From Agapetus fuscipes (Eukaryota > Arthropoda > Insecta > Trichoptera > Glossosomatidae): a stretch of DNA of 64,000 nucleotides. Below are positions 55,833 through 64,000 of the stretch, in pieces. The position numbers were made by a program, and so were the translations under genes. Where the stretch lies: the NCBI GenBank assembly GCA_951799405.1, contig OX637335.1, forward strand, positions 21,580,342-21,644,341, written 5' to 3'. Within the stretch, counting starts at the first letter, position 1. The number at the start of each line of letters is the position of its first letter. Below the pieces are notes generated by a model. That model was not told the DNA's origin and did not search any database. It was given only the letters and a program-made list of their open reading frames with translations.

Positions 55833-56562
55833 AATATAGCTCAGGAATACGAGGCGAAACTTTTATCCTGCATTTTAATAAGGTTTTCAAGTATATGCAA
55901 ATAAAATAATTTGGTTTTAGAGTCTATTGTCGAGTCGTTTTCAATAAAATGATTATGATTCTGCACCCTGGAATACAGAAGGTATTAACAGTAATACTGA
56001 GGGGAATTTTCAGTCCTGAAGTACACATTTACAGGAGTATTTCTTCATTTATTTCACGGTATCAGCTGTTTACAATTTACATATGTATATAAAAAAGCAT
56101 ATTTTATACATTTCAACAAAATACATGCCTTTAAAAGTATGAACACTTCAAGAAAAGATTATACAATGAAATGGAAAGAAAAAATATATACATACAGTGG
56201 ATTAGAAGTAAACTTAAATAATTATAACAAATATTCAATACAAAAACCATTCATTCTCATTAATAAAATATTTGTTAAATTTTATTCAAAGTATATTTTA
56301 ACGGGATGTTCTTATAACGGCTATTTTTTAATCATGCTGTATCTGCAGCTTTTTTTATCTGCCAACGTTTCGTTTCCACGAGAGGAAAATATTTTCAAGG
56401 CTACTTATCGAAGCGATGCGTTTGTTTTACTTACCAAAGTCACCAACAGTTACGCAAAAACTACCGGGTTGTTTCGAAAGCCAGCTTTGATTTTTATTGT
56501 TTTTCCAAGAAATGAGACGTCAGCACACAAAAAGTCTGCCACCTATCAGTCAAGCCATATTC
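55833..56562. other. No gene recognised (intron)
   Basis: It contains a 142-codon plus-strand frame (56,139-56,567) with AT-driven composition and no motif. I do not call it a gene. Confidence 0.45.
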
Positions 56563-56932
56563 TATAATCTATAAACTAAGTTGCAAAGATATACGAGTAT
56601 TAACATTCAAAACTCATATCAGATGAATGCCCACAAATAGACACGTGTAAGTTCACGCGTTCAAATGCTGAATGTGTACTTACAAATTAAAACCAAACCT
56701 TTGGTTTTTATGTTGTGGCTTCACATGAGGCATGTGCAAGCGCGAACTTGTACGTGTCTGGTTGTGGGAATGTATGTAATGTGAATCTCCAATGTAACAT
56801 ATCTTTGCAACTTAGATTAGATTAGACTTGCAACTTTTCCCAACCTTCGCTGAAACTGGGGTGACATTGGCAAAGTGAACCATTTTTTACAGTTTGTGTG
56901 GTCAGCCTCATACCATCCTATAAGTCAAGGAA
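56563..56932 (-). repeat. R250 copy containing an opposite-strand R250 half copy
   Basis: Antisense parts at 56,563-56,700 and 56,827-56,932 flank a sense 3' half copy (56,700-56,826) that has its own TTAGATTAGATTAGA tail. Confidence 0.8.
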
Positions 56933-57084
56933 AAGAATAATATTATAAAGTCAATACTTATAGTGACTTTTTGTGATAAATCACTGCAAGGGCACTATTC
57001 AACTGTAACATCTCCGAAACAAACGTGTCTTCAATCCCGACCTAAGCTCACTCGACTCTGCAATTCGTTACACATTATCTGCTT

Positions 57085-57140
57085 ATCCTGCCCTTCGGAG
57101 GTAACACAGGCAAGAAGTTACACTATATGTGTAGCTTATT
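57085..57140 (+). repeat. SINE1 3'-end fragment
   Basis: CCCTTCGGAGGTAACACAGG, then AAGAAGTTACACTATATGTG matches the SINE1 tail. Confidence 0.65.
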
Positions 57141-57344
57141 TGCAATGCTAACATCTTGCAGTAATCACACACATACATTAATATGGCTGGTATCCACGTG
57201 TAAAGTGAAACGCGCTAGTAGACAAAGGCATCGCTTACAGTTAGGGCACACGATGCGTAAGCAGACAATCTGTAACGAGTTGGAGAGTCGCTATTGTTAC
57301 AGAGAGAATATTCCCAGCTCTCTACATCTCTTCCAGTAACCCGA

Positions 57345-57455
57345 TTTACGTTTAAACTATGCCAGAGCGTCTTACCGAAAGTAAATACAAATTAAACCGC
57401 TCAATAGAGGAGCTGTTTTAGTTTGCATGTATTTTTTGGTTGAGTTTGATCGTGA
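57345..57455. repeat. Small foldback family member, worn
   Basis: TTACCGAAAGTAAATACAAA pairs loosely with TTTGCATGTATTTTTTGGTT around CTCAATAGAGGAGC. Confidence 0.45.
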
Positions 57456-57654
57456 TGTTTTGTACTGTAAGTATTCATGTTCACATGTAGAGAGTAGTGA
57501 TTTCTAGAGGTCGGGACGTGTAAGGTGACGCTTCGCTAGTAGACTAACAACAAAGCACAGCTAGGGACATCACTAGCCTTATCTGTATGGGTGTTTTCAT
57601 ATTAAATTTGAAGATTTTAAAATATCACGATCAAAATACTTTTTTTGCTTAACT

Positions 57655-57700
57655 CGACGCAACTAAGTTACACATATAGTGAAAATCCTACCCGACTTGT
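57655..57700 (-). repeat. SINE1 3'-end fragment
   Basis: CGCAACTAAGTTACACATAT matches the SINE1 tail in antisense. Confidence 0.5.
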
Positions 57701-57747
57701 CCCTGGAGGACCCACCCGCAGGTGCTAGGTGTCAGATCACTAAAATT

Positions 57748-57968
57748 TATAATCTAAGTAGAAAAGGTATTTTTACATTTAAGGCGCATATTTAATGCAT
57801 GCCCACATTCAGGCACATATAACTTCGCGCCTATACACGCTGCATGTGTACATACAAAATATGAAAAACCTCACATGAACATAAACCTTCCAACTCCTGC
57901 CGCAAAAGGGAACCAAGTTTGTACAGCATGGGGGAGTCAGCCTCATACCAACCTCTTAGTCAAGGAAC
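57748..57968 (-). repeat. R250 copy, shortened
   Basis: It runs from ATAATCTAAGTAG to AACCTCTTAGTCAAGGAAC, with a deletion around the CCCTGTTTCAGGG segment. Confidence 0.75.
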
Positions 57969-58312
57969 ACAAAACGACGAAACATAGGATTTCCCATGAT
58001 TATTGGTATGCTGTTATATTTTGACAGGTCTGGCTGACAGTAGTGTCTTATATTATGCTTCAAAGCCGTAAGATTCCTTCGGGTCCACTTACATAAGTAT
58101 TTATGTCAACTGTTTGGTCTATGTTGTTCATGAAACGGGAGTGCTTTCACATTTCATTGTTTTAGGAGATGAAACCCAGAATATGAGACTACTAATTAAT
58201 GTTTATAATTATCTACTAAAATTCTAAGCTAATATATTACAAGTAATGAAGGTAAAAGTGTAAGTACAAAATTAATTAAGTCCTATGAGGAAGATACTCA
58301 TTATAATCTTCT

Positions 58313-58926
58313 AAAGGCAGTGCCTTGTTGTGCCAGCCATCTGTCTCTGTTGGTTGCCATCCTCTTGTAAAGGCAGCGCCTTGTTGTGCCAGCCATCTGT
58401 CTCTGTTGGTTGCCATCCTCTTGTAAAGGCAGTGACTTGTTGTGCTAGCCATCTGTCTCTGTTGGTTGCCATCCTCTTGTAAAGGCAGTGACTTGTTGTG
58501 CTAGTCATCTGTCTCTGTTGGTTGCCATCCTTTTGTAAAGGCAGTGACTTGCTGTGCTAGCCATCTGTCTCTGTTGGTTGCCATCCTCTTGTAAAGGCAG
58601 TGACTTGTTGTGCTAGCCATCTGTCTCTGTTGGTTGCCATCCTCTTGTAAAGGCAGTGACTTGCTGTGCTAGCCATCTGTCTCTGTTGGTTGCCATCCTC
58701 TTGTAAAGGCAGTGACTTGTTGTGCTAGTCATCTGTCTCTGTTGGTTGCCATCCTTTTGTAAAGGCAGTGACTTGCTGTGCTAGCCATCTGTCTCTGTTG
58801 GTTGCCATCCTCTTGTAAAGGCAGTGACTTGTTGTGCTAGCCATCTGTCTCTGTTGGTTGCCATCCTCTTGTAAAGGCAGTGACTTGCTGTGCTAGCCAT
58901 CTGTCTCTGTTGGTTGCTATCCTCTT
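58313..58926 (+). repeat. 56 bp minisatellite, 11 units
   Basis: The unit starts AAAGGCAGTGACTTGTTGTG and contains CATCTGTCTCTGTTGGTTGC. There are eleven head-to-tail units of exactly 56 bp, with very few substitutions. Units 4-7 (58,481-58,704) and 8-11 (58,705-58,928) share the same pattern of variants, giving a 224 bp higher-order repeat. The period is not a multiple of 3, so ORFs across it are incidental. Confidence 0.95.
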
Positions 58927-59021
58927 AATCTGTGAATAGGAGGACACATCCACGAGCCGCTTCAAATCCTGGGAGTAAAAAAAAGATGACCTCTTCTTTG
59001 TCTTCCCAAGAGATAAAGAGA

Positions 59022-59185
59022 TTGTGTAAACCACACCTCCAGAGCCCTCTGCAAGCTTGGTCATCGCTATAGATAGCACCAATTCTGAAGCAAGACCCAT
59101 ATCATGTAAATCTTGATGGACCCTTGGTGACCGTTCTTATGTAAGGGTATATGAATTTTTAGACCCAGCGAAAAGCACATAACTC
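59022..59185 (-). repeat. SINE2 without head
   Basis: AAACCACACCTCCAGAGCCC to ACCCAGCGAAAAGCACATAA is the antisense 3' part. The tRNA-like head is missing. Confidence 0.7.
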
Positions 59186-59539
59186 ACCCTGGATTTTCAT
59201 GCTAATTAAAAAAAAACAAAGAATCCATAGCCCACTCTGAAATCCTAAAATTGATTCAATGAAAAAAATATATATTGATAATCAGAATTCGGTAAGAAGG
59301 AAATCCTATACAAAATCAGTTGTCAAAAACGAAAGTATCAAATACGCTTTAATAAGCCGTCATTCTATTTCCAGTATACGAGTATACATTTCACATTTTC
59401 TCTCACACACATTGCATGCATCCACGCAAACAATCGATGCTTTTACGATGGGAGATTCTTTTTACACCATTTCCAATCACCGTTCCTCCATTATTACTGT
59501 ACACATACATCCTCACCATATTGTAATGTAATGTATTTA

Positions 59540-59660
59540 TTGAACATGATGTGTTCACAAAGTTAAAAGACGCAATAAAGTTCCACGATCGGTTTCGCAA
59601 ACAATGAGTTTGCATCCTCAGCAAGCGCGTGCATAGGGTATAAGCAAATATATTTATTTT
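59540..59660 (-). repeat. Retroelement 3' tail with CTGANGATG-stem-GAAA motif
   Basis: The minus strand reads CTGAGGATGCAAAC, loop TCATT, GTTTGCGAAACCGATCG, with a 6 bp perfect stem. It is followed by AATAAATACATTACATTAC. This may be the 3' end of the minus-strand LINE relic at 59,975-60,300. Confidence 0.5.
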
Positions 59661-59974
59661 TATTTGAAGAAATTACATATTACAAAGGTATATATATATT
59701 TTTGACAACAATGTTTTTTTTTTCTTACCCTCATGCAGAAAGCAGAATGCTTGGGCGCATGCAGGGCGGGATACTAGTTACATATTTTTATCTTTATATA
59801 AATAAACTTATACAAAAAGTTAAACATAAAATTAGTATTCAAAGAAAATAATAAACAACAAATCAAAAAGACAGAAACTGAGAAAAAGAAAAATTAAACC
59901 GTAAAAAAAACAAAATAGCAACCAAAAAAGAATAACAAATATGTAGAAAAATATAAATGGAGATAAATGAATGA

Positions 59975-60300
59975 ATTTACACATGTGTTTGTTTTGTCAA
60001 GAAGTTTTTTATTTCAATTTTGAATGAAGTTAAATCTTGGATCTTTTTTATATCTGGGGGTAAAATGTTGAAATTTTTTACCCCATGGTAGATGTAACTG
60101 TTTTGAGAATGTTTCTTGTCAAATTTTGGAATTTTAAAATCATATGCAAATCTAGTCGATTTATCACTTTGTAAGTTGAGGGTTTTTTTCTCTTTAAAAA
60201 TTTGAAGAACAGTATTTTTTTGTAAATAATGTCTATGGTAGGGACATTGAATATTTTAAATAATTGTTCTGAAGGATATGTTGAGGGCTTTTTTAATATT
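59975..60300 (-). pseudogene. LINE C-terminal relic, opposite strand
   Basis: On the minus strand a frame reads CPYHRHYLQKN, STRFAYDFKIPKFDKK, then YHGVKNFNILPPDIKKIQDL and a stop. The pattern N.LP..IK....FK..IK.FL is that of LINE C-termini. A stop interrupts it further upstream. It is not the same family as the plus-strand relic at 60.4 kb. Confidence 0.65.
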
Positions 60301-60383
60301 ATTTTTAAAATAAATTTTTGGACCTCTCACATTTTTACAATATATTGTAAAAATGCATTTTCTTCCATTCCTTTAAAATAACT

Positions 60384-60700
60384 CTCTCAGAGGAGCGGCC
60401 CCATCTTATTTGACTGAACTGTGTGAGGAGATTGTTGGTAAGCGGTGCACACTTCGCTCAGCGAGAGGTGATGCTTTCAACAGGCTGAAAATGCCACCTC
60501 GACGGAGCAGAACGGGCTTTGGAGATAGGGCGTTTAGCTCAGCGGGACCGTTGTGCTGGAACCAGCTACCGCTGGAGCTGAGGACCGAGACTTGTGAAGA
60601 ACGCTTGAAGAAGAAGTTGAAGAGCTACATGTTTTCCAGGAAGCAAGCGAATCATGGGCGCCCTTGGGGTGGCTGGAGCTAAAGAGAAAACAAACTATCC
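60384..60700 (+). pseudogene. CR1-like LINE C-terminal relic
   Basis: An open frame of about 100 codons reads LRGAAPSYLTELCEEIVGKR at its start and AFSSAGPLCWNQLPLELRTE near the middle. It is the best preserved of the AGP..WN relics here. It has no ATG of its own and joins a minus-strand LINE relic on its left. Confidence 0.75.
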
Positions 60701-60869
60701 AACTATACATAACTCATTTGAAGTGCTAAAGATGGCTCCAATCGTACTTAAATTTTGAATTTTAAATCTGAATAATATACATGGATTTTTTGCCTTGACA
60801 ATGCACCATATCATATGTCGCTTCATGTACCGAAGTTTTGGATAAATTCAACTTGTTAACCCTGCCGCA

Positions 60870-60900
60870 TCCTAACCTAACCTAACCTAACCTAACCTTA
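60870..60900 (+). repeat. Interstitial (AACCT)n telomere-type tract
   Basis: About five AACCT units lie in tandem, the complement of the insect telomere repeat TTAGG. The tract is too short to indicate a chromosome end. Confidence 0.7.
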
Positions 60901-61104
60901 TTTCCTAACGATTTATTTTTGTTAATCAGATCAAGAAGAGACAGAAAACTAAGCGATTTTATACAATTTCATTGCTTCAGGCAGCTTCAAAAAAGAGATC
61001 GTCACATCATTTGCGCGAAGAATTACAGAGATCTGGCAAAGCATTTCAGGTTTCTGTACATTTTTACAATAATAACTACACAGTTCAATTTTTTTTTTTT
61101 TTTT

Positions 61105-61276
61105 ACTCGGATATTAGACGAAGAGAACTTACATTATTCTCGACGTTTCGTTAGCGACTGATTTAATCCTTAATCGTCATGCAGAGAGCGCGTCTCCTCA
61201 AGACGTTAGCTACATCGCTAACGAAACGTCGAGAAAAATGTAAGTTCTGTTATAACGGTTCGTCTAATATCCGAGT
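61105..61276. repeat. Foldback element, 172 bp
   Basis: Arms begin ACTCGGATATTAGACGAA and continue through CTCGACGTTTCGTTAGCGA, repeated inverted at the right end with one 8-11 bp indel. The loop is about 55 bp. No target duplication was found. Confidence 0.8.
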
Positions 61277-61930
61277 AAAAACTGCGTACACACTATAATT
61301 GTAAATATGTTAAGCGACCGTTATTCCAACTTTTTTTATTTATTTTTATTTAAAAAAAAAGATTTGTGAAGACGAATGCAATTCACCAACCTATTCTGCC
61401 TGGCCAGAAACAGGTATTAATATCATCATTTAATAATTCATTATTGTTTATTATTAATGAATTATTAAATAATAATTACCCAATAACATCTGTTGAACCA
61501 GGGTCAAAGTTAAAGTCAAGTGACCCAAGCGGGGATCGAACCAACGTTGTTCCATTCGAAACACACTAGAAAGATCAGCCCTCTTGGCCCCCGCGGCTAT
61601 TACCCCGACAAAAAAAATAAAATTGAAATCTAACAATTCTGTACATTCTTTTTCTTGTAAATTTTTAATTATCAGATGCGTCTTAAAGGTTTGTGAACCC
61701 ATGTTGGGTACAATGAAACACTGTGGGCGGTTGTAACACAATCTTCCGACGTGTGAACAAGAATGTAGTTAACGAGAAATTTGTACGTGTTGTTTTTTTC
61801 CACACTTTTCCCTTTTATGTTAACAAACAATATAAGATCAATACATTCACTATAATTAAACTCATCTTTACTTTGTTGATAACACAATACTATAACCTGA
61901 AAATAATACATGGTAAATTGTGCTTTTGAT
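61277..61930. other. No gene recognised (intron)
   Basis: AT-rich, with a short AATAATTCATTATTG dyad near 61.44-61.48 kb. Confidence 0.5.
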
Positions 61931-62307
61931 GCTACGTTAAACAGTTAGGGACTCGAAACATTCCCTTGGCTGAAACCGTTGTTGATTGTGAAGTTCCTAA
62001 CATGGTTTCGTCTTAACCTTGCAGGGAGAAAATAGCGTTCAGTACTTCATATTTTCTGGTGCTACGTTAAATAGTTAGGGACTCGAATCATCCCCTTGGC
62101 TGAGACCGTTGTTGATTGTGAAGTTCCTAATCTGGTTTCATCTTTGTTTTCCAGTAAGAAGACAGCGTGAAGTACTTCATATTTTCTAGTGCTACGTTAA
62201 ACGGCAGGGGACCCAAAACATCCCCTTGGCTGAGACCGTTGTTGATTGTGAAGCTCTTAACATGGTTCTTTCTTTGTTTTTCAGGGAGAAGACAGCGTGG
62301 AGTACTT
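61931..62307 (+). repeat. Three-copy 130 bp tandem repeat containing duplicated splice acceptor and exon C head
   Basis: Each unit starts GCTACGTTAAA and runs through a pyrimidine tract and AG into a copy of the exon C start. The units begin at 61,931, 62,061 and 62,191. Acceptor AGs lie at 62,024, 62,154 and 62,284, exactly 130 bp apart. The third copy is the functional exon C. In copy 1 the exon head still reads GENSVQYF, then leaves the exon and stops at 62,076. In copy 2 the first codon after AG is TAA. The copies diverge by roughly 10-15 percent by eye. Confidence 0.9.
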
Positions 62308-62437
62308 CCTGGGCCTAGCTCCCAGCGGCGTGCTGGTCCTCCGCAACAAGCGCGCAGTGGCCAGCTACTACTGGCCCAGGATCACCAAGCTCTACTCCAA
62401 GGGGAAGTACTTCATGCTCAGGGTCACCGACAAAAAC
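62285..62437 (+). CDS. FERM-domain protein, internal exon C (start of FERM C lobe)
   Basis: The exon has exactly 51 codons in phase 0 on both sides, running from GEDSVEYFLGLAPSGVLVLR to a YYWPRITKLYSKGKYFMLRV segment and then TDKN. The pattern ..YFLGL.P.GV.V.....V..Y.WP.I.K....GK.F.L.V is the first beta-sheet of the PH-like FERM C lobe, which binds phosphoinositides or membrane-protein tails in this family. The acceptor is TTTTTCAG at 62,284 and the donor is GTGAGT at 62,438. The next expected block (the KHLWKC region) was not found before the window ends, so the gene continues beyond 64 kb. Two decayed tandem copies of the acceptor and exon head lie immediately upstream. Confidence 0.92.
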
Positions 62438-63015
62438 GTGAGTTGCAATTCTACACTAGCAATTATTCATCTTTGTAAAGTTTGTATGAGTCATATTTTT
62501 CTGTACGGCCTATCGGAAGTTAAAAGGTAAACGGCACTCGTATGTTAATTCACAAATAAAAATAGTTTGAGCAACACAGTTTTTATTGCCATAAATAAAT
62601 ACTTGCAAATATCAAGCGCTTTTGAACACACACAAGTCATATTCAGGAGTAAACTTAGGAGTGAAAAAGATTGACAGAGAGTCGAAAGCACTTTAGCAAT
62701 TGTGCTTGAGGATGAAAATGTAGAAACTGTCATTTTTATAACTTTTCGAATTGTTTTGTTTTAAGAGTTATAAAATGATTTATTTTTTCAAACAAATATT
62801 TGACATTTTTAACTTCAATTTTTCGCAAGCCTTTCGCAAGCTTTTCTTTGGCTATATCATAGTCAAATTGAAAATAGAAACAAAATGAATACACAATTTC
62901 CAATAGTAGGTTGAGATAAACGACTTACTAAAAAAAGCCTTGCTTTTAAGTAAGATAACTATTTCAAAAATAGTGGATGGGTAGTAAATATTTAACAGTA
63001 ACATACATGGGTAAT
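62438..63015 (+). other. Start of intron after FERM exon C
   Basis: It begins GTGAGT. No further FERM exon was found up to the window end. Confidence 0.7.
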
Positions 63016-63110
63016 GACCGGTCCTTGGTCTAGTGGTCAAAGCTGCGGATCACCATTCCGCCTAATGCGATACTCTTCTCAATCCTTTACTGGGACACAT
63101 ATTCGGTCCA
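63016..63110 (+). repeat. SINE2 head, degenerate
   Basis: GACCGGTCCTTGGTCTAGTG resembles the SINE2 A-box region. Only a weak match follows. Confidence 0.45.
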
Positions 63111-63569
63111 TTTTCCTTTCAAACACCTGTAAGTCATTTAAATTTCATTTAAATCCACAACGCCATATTTTTCAACGTTTCCATAAGAAACAAGTAGAAT
63201 GATGCCGTGGTGATAACAAAAGGGCAAGTAACTTGATGGGAATGAAATTATCATTCCGTTCTCTAGCTGTCCCTACTAATGGCCACAAGCAAATGCAAAT
63301 TTTTATTCAGAATCTTTTCCGCCCTTGCTTTCATGGGGATGAACCGCGGGTAAAGTAAATGCAAGCCGACATCCTACCCTTAGGTGGCTCAAAAAAACAT
63401 TTTTTTCTCTTTCTATTATCATTGTTTCCCAGCCTGCAAAAAGGTGGATTTTAGAGATTCTAAAAAAACATGTTTAATTCCAGATTTTTCTTTCTGTTTT
63501 TTCATGTGGAAAAATAAAGTCGCATTTTTATGCATGTTATTTAAATCATCCCGAACCGTTAGGGAGAAA

Positions 63570-63622
63570 AGTGGACCAATTTTTTACAGCAGGGGGGGTC
63601 AGCCTCATACCAATATTGTAAT
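63570..63622 (-). repeat. R250 head fragment
   Basis: CAATTTTTTACAGCAGGG to CTCATACCAATATTG is all that remains. Confidence 0.65.
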
Positions 63623-63734
63623 GAAAAACTGAAGTATGAGTGATAAGGTTAAAAATTAAGAAAGAATGAAGAAATTATTTAGGAGCAACATTAAAAGCAA
63701 ATAAGAGTTAAAATAACAAAATATGAAGACGGAA

Positions 63735-63875
63735 TTTTTTTTTTATTTGGATTTTTTTTCTCGGCGAGAAAACGTCAGTCTTTTCAGTATTTTATGCCTT
63801 TAGCAACCCGGCTGGGTGACAATGCAATATTGTCTTTGCCAATTCGCGTGCGGACCTTATTTAATAAAATAACGT
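63735..63875 (-). repeat. Family B repeat
   Basis: Antisense from TCTCGGCGAGAAAACGTCAG to GCCAATTCGCGTGCGGACCT. Confidence 0.65.
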
Positions 63876-63983
63876 GGCGTTAAATTATGAAAATTACAGC
63901 AAAAAATGAAGAGTTGGAATTAAAAATCTGAATTGAAATTGCATGTTTTTTTTTTTACTTGTAAAATTTAATGAAAAAAAAAA

Positions 63984-64000
63984 ATCTCTAATCTTAGTTG
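63984..64000 (-). repeat. R250 tail start cut by the window edge
   Basis: ATCTCTAATCTTAGTTG matches the antisense tail. The rest would lie beyond the window. Confidence 0.5.

Larger units (their letters stand above)
53207..62284 (+). other. Intron between FERM exons B and C (9.1 kb)
   Basis: The intron is phase 0, bounded by GTAAGG and TTCAG. It contains R250 copies, a mariner head, a full SINE1, small foldbacks, the 56 bp minisatellite, two LINE C-terminal relics in opposite orientation and a long foldback near 61.2 kb. It ends in the tandemly repeated acceptor region. Confidence 0.85.

Noticed and set aside
56139..56567. 142-codon plus-strand open frame in a FERM intron
   Set aside because: Its composition is AT-driven, it has no recognisable motif and no splice context, and its end runs close to an R250 copy.
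58311..59100. Open frames with TNRDRWLAQQ-type repeats on the minus strand
   Set aside because: They arise from the 56 bp minisatellite, whose period shifts the frame. There is no sign of selection for coding.
62167..62478. 103-codon frame over exon C
   Set aside because: It is out of frame with the FERM sequence and starts in the decayed tandem copy.
1..64000. CRISPR array, bacterial operons or riboswitches
   Set aside because: There are no direct-repeat/spacer arrays or prokaryotic gene layout. The spaced repeats are dispersed eukaryotic transposons.

Overview
This is a 64 kb piece of an AT-rich, intron-rich animal nuclear genome, most likely an insect. The evidence is spliceosomal exons with GT/AG borders, short (AACCT)n tracts of the insect telomere type (about 60,872-60,898), abundant TAGG/CCTA-rich words, and a typical arthropod set of LINEs, tRNA-derived SINEs, mariner, Penelope-like and Ty3/gypsy-like elements. 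I cannot fix the order from sequence alone. Lepidoptera and Hemiptera both fit.

Only one host gene is recognisable. It is on the plus strand and encodes a band 4.1 (FERM) domain protein, closest to the EPB41L4A-like group from memory. Three phase-compatible internal exons lie at 40,694-40,814, 53,119-53,206 and 62,285-62,437. They are joined by introns of 12.3 and 9.1 kb and cover the end of the central FERM lobe and the start of the C-terminal PH-like lobe. Earlier and later exons must lie outside the window. The third exon is preceded by two decayed tandem copies (130 bp period) of its own intron end plus exon head.

Almost everything else is mobile DNA. About 35 copies or fragments of one roughly 250 bp family (called R250 here, with a TTAGA-like tandem tail) lie on both strands, about one per 2 kb, some nested in each other. 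Two tRNA-headed SINE families (SINE1 and SINE2) and several foldback or MITE families fill much of the rest. The coding elements are a young, apparently intact Ty3/gypsy-like LTR retrotransposon on the minus strand (24,764-29,789: identical 233 bp LTRs, ATCCC target duplication, single gag-pol frame) and a 2.1 kb 5'-truncated RTE-like LINE with an open reverse-transcriptase frame (43,069-45,189, ATGCATC target duplication) inside the first visible FERM intron. Relics of CR1-like LINEs, a second LINE family, a Penelope-like element and a mariner transposase head are scattered around.

Layout: 0-13 kb, repeats and MITEs with no host gene; 13.1-18.8 kb, a diverged pair of about 1.2 kb segmental copies; 19-24.7 kb, mostly anonymous AT-rich DNA with one large foldback; 24.8-29.8 kb, the LTR element; 30-40.6 kb, SINE, LINE and R250 debris; 40.7-62.4 kb, FERM exons with repeat-packed introns, including a 56 bp minisatellite with four-unit higher-order structure; 62.4-64 kb, the start of the next intron.
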